64,000 nucleotides of DNA from Cohnella endophytica. GTDB lineage: Bacteria; Bacillota; Bacilli; Paenibacillales; Paenibacillaceae. A model generated the notes under the pieces. That model had not been told where the DNA came from, searched no databases, and saw only the letters and a program-made list of their open reading frames with translations. Positions 46,832 to 58,605 of this stretch are shown one piece after another. The position numbers and the translations under genes were made by a program. Within the stretch, counting starts at the first letter, position 1, and each line of letters starts with the position of its first letter. The DNA lies in NCBI RefSeq assembly GCF_003628305.1, contig NZ_RBZM01000002.1:434001-498000 (forward strand), in the 5' to 3' direction.

Positions 46832-49021
46832 TTATACTCGCACAAACCGCCAAACGCAGCTCTGGTAATCCCCGTGAAGATCGGGAATCGGAACGCCCGC
46901 GTACATAAGCTGGTCTCCGCCGTAGACCGTATCGCTGCCGGATAACCGATACTTGGCGCTCGGATCCAAGCCTTTAAAGCAAAGCCAATCGAGAGGCGGA
47001 TTCGGTTCCGCCAGCACTTTCACGTAAACCGCGAAAGCTTCGGAACGATCCTCGGACACCATGATCCATGCGGTGTCGTTTCCTTCGAACGGACTACGCA
47101 GCCGGTAGAACTCGCCGAATTGAACCAGGTGGCGAATTTCTTTGTATTGCTTCACCTGGTCTTTAACCTCGCTCTTCTCTTCTTCGGACATTTGAGTTAA
47201 ATCCAACTCATACCCGAAGTTGCCGGACATAGCGACGTTTCCTCGCGTCTGGAGCGACGTTATCCGATGCACCTGATGATTCGGTACGGCGGATACGTGC
47301 GCGCCCATCGCGCTCACCGGATACACGATGCTCGTGCCGTACTGAATGCGCAGACGGCTGACCGCATCCGAATTATCACTCGTCCACGTCTGAGGCATGT
47401 AATGAAGCATGCCCGGATCGAAACGGCCGCCCCCTCCGGAGCAGCTTTCGAACAAAATATGCGGGAACTCCGAAGTAATCGACTCCATCACGCGATACAG
47501 CCCGAGCATATAGCGATGCGCGGTTTCGCGCTGACGTTGCGGAGAGGCCAGGGCCGAGCCGATCTCCGACATGTTGCGGTTCATATCCCACTTCACGTAT
47601 GCGATCGGAGCGGATCGCAGCACGGATCCGACCGATTCGATCAAGTAATCGCAAACGTCCCGACGGGATAGATCCAGAATAAGCTGCTTGCGCCCTTCCG
47701 TTCTGCGTCTGCCCGGTACGTGCAAGCACCAATCCGGATGGGCGCGATACAAGTCGCTATCCGGAGAAACCATCTCGGGTTCGAACCATAAGCCGAATTG
47801 CATGTCCAGCCGATTGACGCGAGATGCCAAATCCGCCAAGCCGCCAGGCAGCTTGCGATAATCCACCTTCCAATCGCCTAATGACGAATCGTCGCTATCC
47901 CGATATCCGAACCAACCGTCGTCCAAGACGAATAGCTCTATTCCGAGATCTTGCCCTACATTGGCGATCGCTTCAATCTTGTCCGCGTCGAATTGGAAGT
48001 AAGTCGCTTCCCAATTGTTCACGAGTACCGGTCTCGTCCGGTCGCGATGAGTTCCGCGGGTCAAGCGATTCCGATATAAGCGGTGGTAAGTACGCGACAT
48101 GGCCCCGATTCCTTCGGAAGAATAAACCATGACCAACTCGGGAGTCTGGAACTGCTCGCCGGACTCCAATCTCCATTCGAAATCGAACGGGTTAATGCCC
48201 ATCGACACCCGCGTCGTGCGGAATTGGTCGACTTCCGCTTGGGCGACGAAGTTCCCGCTATACACGAGACTGAATCCATATGCATCGCCTTGGTCTTCGT
48301 CCGCGTTCGGCGAGACGAGCGCGATGAACGGATTTTGCTGATGGCTGCTTGAGCCCCTGCGGCTCTCGACGGACTGCATGCCGGGAACGACTTGCCTTCT
48401 TATAATATCCCGCTCCCTAACCCATGCCCCTGACAACTGCAAGAGGTGATAACGATCATGACGGAAATCCACGCTGCCGCTCAATGCGCGAAGCAAGCGA
48501 AGCGTCTTTGCTCCGCCGTTCGTCAAGTTAACGGACCGGGCGATCGCATCGTGCTCCTCGAACACGGTATAGCTCAAGACGACCTTTAACCCCGTAACCG
48601 CATCCGCCAATTCCAGCTCCAGCGTCTGCGCTTCTTCGTCTTTTTCCGCGTAAGTGGATGGCAATCCGTCCAGCTTCGGCTTTCCGGCCAATATCCGGTG
48701 GCCAACGTAAGCCAACTCCGTAATCGTCGTACCGTCCTCGAGCTGAACCTGGTAGGCGGGATGACGGAAGTCGCTCGTTCCGTAGGACGGATATTCTTGA
48801 GGCAGCGTATCGAAGGAAATCGAGCGGTCCTCCGGATAAGGATTCGGCGAGAAAGACGCTCGTTCACGGAAAACCATCATTCCGTCCCACGGAGCCTCCG
48901 CGACCCTACGCCCCCAATAAACGTGCATAGGAACGCCTTTCTCGTTTAGTTGCAAAATATAGCTCGTATTCGGACTCTGCAAATGAAACAGCCGATGTTC
49001 GGCATTATAATGAATTCCCAT
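46832..49021 (-). CDS. GH36 alpha-galactosidase
   Basis: 729-residue cytoplasmic enzyme that removes alpha-1,6-galactose from raffinose-type sugars and galactomannan fragments. N-terminal beta-supersandwich (about 1-320), TIM barrel (about 325-640) and C-terminal beta domain. The nucleophile is D479 in YVKWDMNR and the acid/base D549 in WTSDNSD; the FVLDDGWFG and SCSGGGGRFD motifs are intact. It follows lacZ after a 40-base gap on the same strand, so both are probably one operon for galactoside use. Confidence 0.95.
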   Translation of the reverse strand: MGIHYNAEHRLFHLQSPNTSYILQLNEKGVPMHVYWGRRVAEAPWDGMMVFRERASFSPNPYPEDRSISFDTLPQEYPSYGTSDFRHPAYQVQLEDGTTITELAYVGHRILAGKPKLDGLPSTYAEKDEEAQTLELELADAVTGLKVVLSYTVFEEHDAIARSVNLTNGGAKTLRLLRALSGSVDFRHDRYHLLQLSGAWVRERDIIRRQVVPGMQSVESRRGSSSHQQNPFIALVSPNADEDQGDAYGFSLVYSGNFVAQAEVDQFRTTRVSMGINPFDFEWRLESGEQFQTPELVMVYSSEGIGAMSRTYHRLYRNRLTRGTHRDRTRPVLVNNWEATYFQFDADKIEAIANVGQDLGIELFVLDDGWFGYRDSDDSSLGDWKVDYRKLPGGLADLASRVNRLDMQFGLWFEPEMVSPDSDLYRAHPDWCLHVPGRRRTEGRKQLILDLSRRDVCDYLIESVGSVLRSAPIAYVKWDMNRNMSEIGSALASPQRQRETAHRYMLGLYRVMESITSEFPHILFESCSGGGGRFDPGMLHYMPQTWTSDNSDAVSRLRIQYGTSIVYPVSAMGAHVSAVPNHQVHRITSLQTRGNVAMSGNFGYELDLTQMSEEEKSEVKDQVKQYKEIRHLVQFGEFYRLRSPFEGNDTAWIMVSEDRSEAFAVYVKVLAEPNPPLDWLCFKGLDPSAKYRLSGSDTVYGGDQLMYAGVPIPDLHGDYQSCVWRFVRV

Positions 49022-49061
49022 CGTGAACCAAATTCCTTCCGGCGAAAATGTTCAGCCTATT

Positions 49062-52202
<3,141 letters not shown>

Positions 52203-52300
52203 TCATAATGTAACTATATTCGTATTATAAATTCGATTGATCTCTTAATATATTTAAATATTTTCGCATGACTATCAAAATATGAAAGCGACGATGATCT

Positions 52301-53131
52301 ATGAATAAGCTATCGTTTCCTAACGTTACGGAGAAGGACGTTCACCTTCCGTTATATTTGACCAGCATTGGCCATTGGGATCATCAGGAACGTACGCGAC
52401 GGCCGGAGGGTTTCCCGGATTATCAATGGCTACAAGCCGATTCGGGCGGCGGCGAACTGATCGTAGGCGACAAGCGTTCACCCGTCAAACCCGGGCAAGG
52501 CTTCTTCCTGTTTCCCCGCGAAGTACATTTGTATCAACCCGTCGGCGAGAACTGGGGCGTTCATTGGATGTCGTTTAACGGAGGACTTGTTCCGTCTTTG
52601 CTGCAGCAAGCCGGTATCGCAAGATCTGGCGTATTCACCCTCTCGAATCCGGAACGGATGATCGCCCATCTCGAGCGGATTCATACGATGTCCCTCGCGC
52701 GAAATCCATTTCTCGGCATGGAATGCTCCAAGCTGTTATACGCGTTCCTCCTCGATCTGATGAAAAGCGTATGGACGGACTCTCCGTCCGCGGATCACAA
52801 CTTAACGAAACTACACCCGGTTATCCGTTTCATCGAATCGAACTGCCATCGCCCGCTCACGATCGACGAAATGGCGGATACGATCGACGTCAGCGTCCAA
52901 CATCTGTGCCATCTATTCAAGACCGGCTTGAAAATGCGCCCCATGGAATACGTTAACCGGGAGAGAATCAACAAAAGCAAGCAATGGATGTTCCGCGAGC
53001 CCGACGCGAAAATCAGGGATATCGCGGAGCGCGTCGGATTCGATAACCCGAGCTATTTCAGCTCCGTTTTCCGCAAGCTGGAAGGCTTGAGCCCAGAACA
53101 ATTCAAGGGATCGCACGGACGGAACGGATAA
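52301..53131 (+). CDS. AraC-family transcriptional regulator
   Basis: 276 residues: cupin-type N-terminal sugar sensor (about 15-150, GGGELIVGDKRSPVKPGQGF) and C-terminal double helix-turn-helix (about 175-270, IDVSVQHLCHLFKTGLKM and DNPSYFSSVFRKLEGLSPEQF). Same architecture as the regulator at 16279-17115. Divergent from lacZ and its following GH36 gene, which it most likely controls. No strong ribosome-binding site is seen, so the start is less certain. Confidence 0.88.
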   Translation: MNKLSFPNVTEKDVHLPLYLTSIGHWDHQERTRRPEGFPDYQWLQADSGGGELIVGDKRSPVKPGQGFFLFPREVHLYQPVGENWGVHWMSFNGGLVPSLLQQAGIARSGVFTLSNPERMIAHLERIHTMSLARNPFLGMECSKLLYAFLLDLMKSVWTDSPSADHNLTKLHPVIRFIESNCHRPLTIDEMADTIDVSVQHLCHLFKTGLKMRPMEYVNRERINKSKQWMFREPDAKIRDIAERVGFDNPSYFSSVFRKLEGLSPEQFKGSHGRNG

Positions 53132-53196
53132 AAATAGGTCGCCCTCCATGGGAAAATAAGGTAAGATATTCGTATTATTTTCTAGGAGTGGAAAAA

Positions 53197-54234
53197 TTGA
53201 TCATGCCTCGCAAACCCGTTTTATTCGTGACCGTTATCGCACTCTTCGCACTCGTGTTATTGTCCGGTTGCGCGACCGGCGAGAACGAAGCGACGACTTC
53301 CGTGCTCGTATCCGACAACGGAGAAGTTCAACTCTCGTTATCCAACGAGTGGAAAAGAGATCCCCAGGTCAGCAAGCTATCGATTCTCGGGATCGCGAAT
53401 CGCAAGCAACAGAAATACGCGATGGTCAACCGAACGCCCAAATCGGACATGGCCGCCGATTCTACGTTGGATGATTACAAAAAAGTATTTACCGAAAACA
53501 CGCGGACTTTACTGGAAGGCTACGAGGAATCCAATTTGCAACAAACGACGGTCGATTCCTCGCCTGCCCTGCTATTCGAAGTGACCGGTCGCACATCAGA
53601 GATCGACGTGCATTATATCGCCGCCATTCTGGAGAAGGACGAGACGTACTATCAAGTCGTGACCTGGACTCTCGCCGACAATTTCGAGGCGAACAAGGCT
53701 TCCATGCTGGAAGTCATACACGCCTTTAAGCTGCTGAAGGAAGCCGACGCATCGGCTAGCGCGAAAGCCGAAGGCGACGCGACGGCAACCGTATGGAAGA
53801 AAAGCGAAGACGGCAACGTTCGGATCAAAATTCCGAAAGGCTGGACCGATGCTCAAAAACTGTCGGAGGATGCGACCCTTCAGGCTATGAACGCGTTCAA
53901 GGAAGAATACATGGTCGTCATTCGAGAGAACAAAACGGATTTAGCGGCGGGGACGACCTTGGAGGATTACTCGAAGGCGGTTTCCGATAATATGGATGCG
54001 ATGCTTGAGAACGCCGAAGTGACCGACTCCAAGGAAACGCTTATCAATGGCAATCGGGCGTTGCAATACGAGATTTCCGGTGAAATCGATAAATTGAAAA
54101 TCGTCTATCTCGTGACGGTCGTTTCGTCCGAGGGACATTATAACCAAGTTTTGTTCTGGACACTGCAGAACCGGATGGACGGCAAGCGCGACCTATTCGC
54201 GAACGCCACGAGCACGTTCGAGGCAAAAGATTAA
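53197..54234 (+). CDS. Lipoprotein with two copies of a PsbP/DUF1795-like domain
   Basis: 345 residues. Signal MPRKPVLFVTVIALFALVLL ends in the lipobox LLSGC. Two homologous domains follow (about 45-180 and 195-345), each with NGxVxxxxPxxW-type start, a DDYxKxxxxN...LLE helix, and VxYxVxxxxxDexYYQVVxWTL strand; an Ala/Ser/Lys-rich linker joins them. The fold is like the small PsbP/Mog1 proteins. AGGAG lies 8 bases before the TTG at 53197; ATG 53203 is the alternative. Extracellular, membrane-anchored; function unknown. Confidence 0.75.
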   Translation: MIMPRKPVLFVTVIALFALVLLSGCATGENEATTSVLVSDNGEVQLSLSNEWKRDPQVSKLSILGIANRKQQKYAMVNRTPKSDMAADSTLDDYKKVFTENTRTLLEGYEESNLQQTTVDSSPALLFEVTGRTSEIDVHYIAAILEKDETYYQVVTWTLADNFEANKASMLEVIHAFKLLKEADASASAKAEGDATATVWKKSEDGNVRIKIPKGWTDAQKLSEDATLQAMNAFKEEYMVVIRENKTDLAAGTTLEDYSKAVSDNMDAMLENAEVTDSKETLINGNRALQYEISGEIDKLKIVYLVTVVSSEGHYNQVLFWTLQNRMDGKRDLFANATSTFEAKD

Positions 54235-54248
54235 AGAGGGTTACGACG

Positions 54249-54300
54249 GGATGCCGATATCGCGCGGAGCTAGTGCTCCGTTTGACATCGGCGTCCTTAT
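54249..54300 (+). terminator. Terminator hairpin after the lipoprotein gene
   Basis: An outer stem (GGATGCCGAT / ATCGGCGTCC) encloses a perfect inner stem (CGGAGC TAGT GCTCCG), followed by a T-rich tail. It separates the lipoprotein gene from marR. Confidence 0.7.
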
Positions 54301-54314
54301 TCTTTAATATAAAG

Positions 54315-54328
54315 GTCAACAAATTGAC
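54315..54328 (+). promoter_or_regulatory. MarR-type operator upstream of the regulator gene
   Basis: GTCAA, 4 bases, TTGAC (54315-54328) within a longer near-palindrome AAAGGTCAACAAATTGACTT, 16 bases before the start codon. The same half-sites and spacing recur at 54825-54838. Confidence 0.65.
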
Positions 54329-54344
54329 TTTTGGAGCAACCCTC

Positions 54345-54782
54345 TTGGACAACGATGGACAATTGCATGGAAGTATAGTCGTTAATTTATTCCGATGCTC
54401 CAATCTGCTTGAGCGGATCGGGCGCAAGCTCGTGTCCGAGGTCGGGCTTTCGAGCGTCCACCAATGGTTTATTTTGTCCGCCTTGGCCGACGGCGACTTG
54501 TCCTTGAAACAATTGGGGAAAAACACGCTCGTGACGAAGCAGAACATGACGGGCATGATCGAGCGCTTGAAGCAAGGCAACTTCGTCGTAACCTACGAAG
54601 CTCGGGATGATCGCCGCATCACATTGGTGAAGCTTACCGATCAAGGCAGGGCGGCATTGGCGCATTTGGATCGCTTCGGCAATCTAAGCAATCGGTCTTC
54701 GTTCGATCGTCTGCGGCTCGAGGAGCTTGCTTCCTTTAACCGTTGCCTGCTCCAGCTCATCGAAAACATGAACGACGAATGA
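54345..54782 (+). CDS. MarR-family transcriptional regulator
   Basis: 145-residue winged-helix repressor with [20 protein letters not shown] (recognition helix), [11 protein letters not shown] and the wing [13 protein letters not shown]. The frame extends to 54273, but a TTG at 54345 has GGAG 8 bases upstream and gives the family's normal length. It precedes the luciferase-like oxidoreductase gene by 80 bases on the same strand, and both carry the same palindrome, so it probably represses itself and that gene. Confidence 0.88.
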   Translation: MDNDGQLHGSIVVNLFRCSNLLERIGRKLVSEVGLSSVHQWFILSALADGDLSLKQLGKNTLVTKQNMTGMIERLKQGNFVVTYEARDDRRITLVKLTDQGRAALAHLDRFGNLSNRSSFDRLRLEELASFNRCLLQLIENMNDE

Positions 54783-54824
54783 CGCGTGTTAATTCGTGTT
54801 ATCTTTTTATATCATTGAATTATA

Positions 54825-54838
54825 GTCAATATATTGAC
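54825..54838 (+). promoter_or_regulatory. MarR-type operator upstream of the oxidoreductase gene
   Basis: GTCAATATATTGAC, a perfect 14-bp palindrome with the same GTCAA-N4-TTGAC layout as the site at 54315-54328. It lies 24 bases before the start codon. Confidence 0.65.
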
Positions 54839-54862
54839 CATTATGAGGAGGAAATTACCCTA

Positions 54863-55909
54863 ATGTCATCCCAAGCAGCAAGTTCGGCTTCTTCTCTCCG
54901 TCCAGTTCCCTTCTCCCTGTTGGATTTGGCTTCGATCGTCGAAGGCAGTACGCCCGCCGTATCTTTCCGCCATACGCTCGAGCTTGCCCGCAACGCCGAG
55001 AAATGGGGCTATAACCGTTTCTGGCTCGCCGAGCATCATAATATGCCGGGCATCGCCAGCTCCGCGACCTCCGTCTTGATCGGCCACGTCGCCGCGGGCA
55101 CGAACTCGATTCGCGTAGGTTCAGGCGGCATTATGTTGCCGAACCATGCTCCGCTCGCGATCGCGGAACAATTCGGCACGTTGGAGTCTCTGTATCCGGG
55201 AAGAATCGACTTGGGTCTCGGCAGGGCGCCCGGCTCCGACCAAGCCGCTTCGCGCGTGTTGCGGCGCGGGCTCGGCGCAGGCGGAGAAGATTTCCCCGAA
55301 CTGTTAAGCGAGCTGCGTTCCTTCTTCAATCCGCAATCGGGCTCCGCGAACAGCATCGTTCGCGCCATTCCCGGCGAAGGCTTGGACATCCCGATTTGGT
55401 TGCTCGGTTCGAGCGGATTCAGCGCCCAATTAGCCGGTCAACTAGGTCTGCCGTTCTCTTTCGCCAGCCATTTCGCCCCGGACTACTTGCATGCCGCCCT
55501 TGAATTGTACCGCGGCAACTTTAAGCCTTCCGGAGCGCTTGAGCGTCCTTATGCAATGATCGGAGTGAGCGTGACCGCGGCCGATACGGAAGAGAAAGCA
55601 AAAAGACTCGCCACTTCGCAGCAGCAAGCCTTCTTGAATATGATCAGGGGACGGTTCGGGCAATTGCCGCCTCCGGTAGACAATATGGACGAATTATGGA
55701 CTCCTTATGAAAAAGCTGCGCTGAACAAACAGTTCGGATTCGCGGTCGTCGGAGACAAAGCCCAAGTCAAAAGCAGGTTGCAGGAAATCATTTCGGAGAC
55801 CGGAGCGGACGAACTGATCATCGCATCGCAAATCTACGACCATCAAGATCGGTTAAGATCGTTCGAGATTATCGCGGAGATCGGAAACGAGCTTCGCGCG
55901 ATTAGCTGA
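54863..55909 (+). CDS. Luciferase-like (LLM class) flavin-dependent oxidoreductase
   Basis: 348-residue TIM-barrel enzyme of the bacterial luciferase family, which uses reduced flavin and oxygen to oxidise small molecules. Family features: [59 protein letters not shown] and the C-terminal [15 protein letters not shown]. The frame opens at 54743 within marR, but GAGGAGG 11 bases before ATG 54863 sets the start. Controlled by the upstream MarR protein by inference. It overlaps the convergent DUF6232 gene by 8 bases. Substrate unknown. Confidence 0.9.
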   Translation: MSSQAASSASSLRPVPFSLLDLASIVEGSTPAVSFRHTLELARNAEKWGYNRFWLAEHHNMPGIASSATSVLIGHVAAGTNSIRVGSGGIMLPNHAPLAIAEQFGTLESLYPGRIDLGLGRAPGSDQAASRVLRRGLGAGGEDFPELLSELRSFFNPQSGSANSIVRAIPGEGLDIPIWLLGSSGFSAQLAGQLGLPFSFASHFAPDYLHAALELYRGNFKPSGALERPYAMIGVSVTAADTEEKAKRLATSQQQAFLNMIRGRFGQLPPPVDNMDELWTPYEKAALNKQFGFAVVGDKAQVKSRLQEIISETGADELIIASQIYDHQDRLRSFEIIAEIGNELRAIS

Positions 55910-56315
55910 TCATCAAGTTCCGTTGTTGCCTCGTCTCTACGATCGATCGGCTGAACGCGTTCGCCAAGCCTTCGAGGTAATCGTAATCCGTGACGCCTAT
56001 CATTTCCTTCTCCCCCGAAGAGAAGACGAGCCAGAGCTTATGTACCGGCTTAACGAGACTATAAACGAGAGCATTGGCTACGAAGCCAAGGATTCCGAGC
56101 AACGCGACGAGGGAATGGAATTTGTAATTCCAGCCGAAGCCGCCTACCATAAGCAATAATTCCAGGAAAAGCAACGTATAAGGGATCGTTCTTCTCGTTC
56201 TGATAAGCTTGATGGAACATAAGTGCTGTATCGCGTAGCGGGCGTTGCCGCTTATGAACAATTCCCTCGTAATCGTAAAATTCTGATCCTTGAATATCGG
56301 TTGCTGGGTATCCAT
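55902..56315 (-). CDS. DUF6232 family membrane protein
   Basis: 137 residues. An N-terminal beta-rich segment ([22 protein letters not shown]) and two hydrophobic helices (about 45-62 and 68-88), then a hydrophilic C-terminal domain ending [18 protein letters not shown]. This is the DUF6232 layout. Function unknown. Single gene. Confidence 0.7.
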   Translation of the reverse strand: MDTQQPIFKDQNFTITRELFISGNARYAIQHLCSIKLIRTRRTIPYTLLFLELLLMVGGFGWNYKFHSLVALLGILGFVANALVYSLVKPVHKLWLVFSSGEKEMIGVTDYDYLEGLANAFSRSIVETRQQRNLMIS

Positions 56316-56435
56316 CTTGCTTCCTCCTCTATATAGATGGTTTCACTTAATCATTTCGACGCGCGTCTGGAAACCCCTACCTATTGACGGTAAATTTCAT
56401 AAGTTTTGCGCGGAGGTAATCGCTTCGCGACGCAA

Positions 56436-56474
56436 AAGCCAGCCACGCTCCCGGTCGGAGAGTGGCTGGCTTTG
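56436..56474 (-). terminator. Terminator of the sugar transporter operon
   Basis: A perfect 12-bp stem (AAAGCCAGCCAC / GTGGCTGGCTTT) with a short T-run, 18 bases beyond the substrate-binding protein stop. Confidence 0.8.
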
Positions 56475-56492
56475 ATTGGCGCTCGTGATTAA

Positions 56493-57497
56493 TTATTCGT
56501 AAAGTACCGCTTTCACTTCGTCGCTGTCGATATTCGTTTTGTCGTACCAGACGAATCCGCTATCGATTTTCGGTTGAACCGTCTCGCCTTTGGCTGCGGC
56601 TACGGCGGCTTTGACCGTTTCGTAACCGATGCCTACGGGGTTCTGGGAAACCGCGCCCGCCATTAATCCGGATTTGATGGCATCGATCTGCGCTTTACCG
56701 GAATCGTACCCGATAACGGTGATCTTGCCTTGCATTTTCGCTTCCGAGACCGCATTGATAACGCCGATCGCCGAGCCTTCGTTCGTTCCGAAGATGCCTT
56801 TAAGATTCGGGTGGGCTTGCATGATCGCTTTGGCCAAATCCGTCGATTTGAGGTGGTCGCCGCCGCCGTACTGAATGTCTACGATTTTGATGTTCGGATA
56901 TTTTTCTTCGATGCGTTTCTTGAAACCGTCGCGCCGATCTACGCCGGTACGGCTCGTTTGGTCATGCGCGATGATCGCGACTTCGCCCGCTCCGCCGATC
57001 AATTCCGCCATTTTGTCAGCCGCGACTCCCGCCGCAACCGCATTGTCGGTAGCGACCGCGCTCACCGGAATGTCGCTGTCCACGCCGGAGTCGAACGCGA
57101 CGACCGGAATTTTGCCTTCTTGCGCTTTCTTGAGAAGCGGGATCGAAGCTTGGCTGTCGAGCGCCGCGAACCCGATTGCCGCAGGCTTTTTATCGAGAGC
57201 GACCTGAAGCATTTCCAATTGTTTGTCGACTTGGGCTTCCGTCTCCGGTCCCTCGAACGTAATATCTACGTTAAGCTCGGCTGCGGCTTTCTCCGCCCCG
57301 ATCTTAACCGCCTGCCAGAATTGATGCTGGAAACCTTTCGAGATGATCGGAATGTACATTTTGCCTTCCGGCGCCGCAGCAGCTTTGGATGGCGAAGCCG
57401 CGGCCGGAGACGCGTTGCCGTCCTTATTCTTGTTCGATCCGCAAGCGCTAACGATCAGTACGAGCGCAACCAAGGCAATCAGCCAAGCTTTTTTCAT
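56493..57497 (-). CDS. Sugar-binding lipoprotein of ribose-type ABC transporter
   Basis: 334-residue substrate receptor of the RbsB class (periplasmic-binding-protein fold 1). Lipobox LIVSAC (C19) after a classical signal. Landmarks: YIPIISKGFQHQFWQAVKIGAEKAAAEL, VVAFDSGVDSDIP, DNAVAAGVAADKM, GTNEGSAIGVINAV and VIGYDSG. The gene is third in the operon after the permease, a common order. Specificity (ribose, xylose, galactose or other) cannot be told from sequence. Confidence 0.9.
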   Translation of the reverse strand: MKKAWLIALVALVLIVSACGSNKNKDGNASPAAASPSKAAAAPEGKMYIPIISKGFQHQFWQAVKIGAEKAAAELNVDITFEGPETEAQVDKQLEMLQVALDKKPAAIGFAALDSQASIPLLKKAQEGKIPVVAFDSGVDSDIPVSAVATDNAVAAGVAADKMAELIGGAGEVAIIAHDQTSRTGVDRRDGFKKRIEEKYPNIKIVDIQYGGGDHLKSTDLAKAIMQAHPNLKGIFGTNEGSAIGVINAVSEAKMQGKITVIGYDSGKAQIDAIKSGLMAGAVSQNPVGIGYETVKAAVAAAKGETVQPKIDSGFVWYDKTNIDSDEVKAVLYE

Positions 57498-57563
57498 TTC
57501 CCATAACCCCTTTAATTGAATGTGGAGTGCTATATATAATCTCCGAAGGAGACCATACCGTGG

Positions 57564-58577
57564 TTAAGCTTTGCGACGACGAAGATTGTCGGCGTAGACG
57601 GCTACGAGAATAACCAAGCCGACGACGACCGTCTGCCACTCCGGCTTGACGGATAGAATGCGCAGCCCGTTCGTGAGCACGCTCATGATCAGCGCTCCGA
57701 TGACGGTACCGACGATCGTTCCTTTGCCGCCGCTAAGGGATGTGCCTCCGATAACGACCGCCGCGATCGCTTCGAGCTCGTATCCGGAGCCAAGAGCCGG
57801 CTGTGCGGAGTTGAGGCGGGAAGCCATCAAGACACCGGCGAGTCCCGTGAACAAACCCGTGATCGTATAGATGACGATTTTCCAATTGCGGACATTAACG
57901 CCCGAAAGGCGCGTCGCTTCTTCGTTGCTGCCGATCGCGAAATTATAGCGGCCGATAATCGTCTTGGAGAGTAGCAAAGCTCCGATCAAGGCTGCCAGGA
58001 AGAAGATCACGACGGCGTTCGGAATGTCGAAGCCCGGGATGAGATCGCCTAGGAACGAACCTAACGAAATCTTGATGAACACCTCGTAATCCGTGAAATA
58101 GATCGGCTTGGAATCCGAGATGACGAGCGCAAGCCCTTTGGCGATCAGCATCATCGCCAGCGTCGCGATAAACGGCGGAATACCCATGCGGGATATCGTG
58201 AACCCCGACAGGAAACCGCATAACGCTCCCGTCATCAATCCGCCGATGATGCCGACCGGAATCGGCAATCCCCACATCGTTATGAACACTCCGGTCATGA
58301 CCGCGCTGAGCGTCATCACCGTGCCTACGGAGAGATCGATCCCGCCGGTGATGATAACGAACGTCGAGCCTAACGCGAGTACGCCGATAACCGCGGTTGA
58401 TAGCAGGATGCCGACGATATTCGAGAAGTGGAAAAAGTTGCTGGAAGCTATCGAGAAAATGATGAGCAACAGAATAAGACTCCCGAAGGCGAGCAGCTGT
58501 TGCAGGCCCGACTTAAAGGCGATCGTAGGTTTCTTGGTCGCCCCGTGTTCGACCGTTGTTGCCGTTGCTTCTTTCAT
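57564..58577 (-). CDS. Sugar ABC transporter permease (RbsC family)
   Basis: 337-residue membrane subunit with about nine to ten helices. Family motifs: FVIITGGIDLSVG (about 75-88), SGFTISRMGIPPFIATLAMM, IGSNEEATRLSGVNV (the EAA-type loop contacting the ATPase), VVIGGTSLSGGKGTIVGTVIGALIM. It ends RRRKA. Between the ATPase and the binding protein; GGAGA-type ribosome-binding site upstream. Confidence 0.92.
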   Translation of the reverse strand: MKEATATTVEHGATKKPTIAFKSGLQQLLAFGSLILLLIIFSIASSNFFHFSNIVGILLSTAVIGVLALGSTFVIITGGIDLSVGTVMTLSAVMTGVFITMWGLPIPVGIIGGLMTGALCGFLSGFTISRMGIPPFIATLAMMLIAKGLALVISDSKPIYFTDYEVFIKISLGSFLGDLIPGFDIPNAVVIFFLAALIGALLLSKTIIGRYNFAIGSNEEATRLSGVNVRNWKIVIYTITGLFTGLAGVLMASRLNSAQPALGSGYELEAIAAVVIGGTSLSGGKGTIVGTVIGALIMSVLTNGLRILSVKPEWQTVVVGLVILVAVYADNLRRRKA

Positions 58578-58605
58578 GTGATTGTCTCCCTTTCTTCGCC
58601 GGAGG

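Noticed and set aside
52282-52297. Catabolite-response (cre-like) sequence before the second AraC gene
   Set aside because: Only part of the consensus matches, with mismatches in the palindromic half, so I do not call it.
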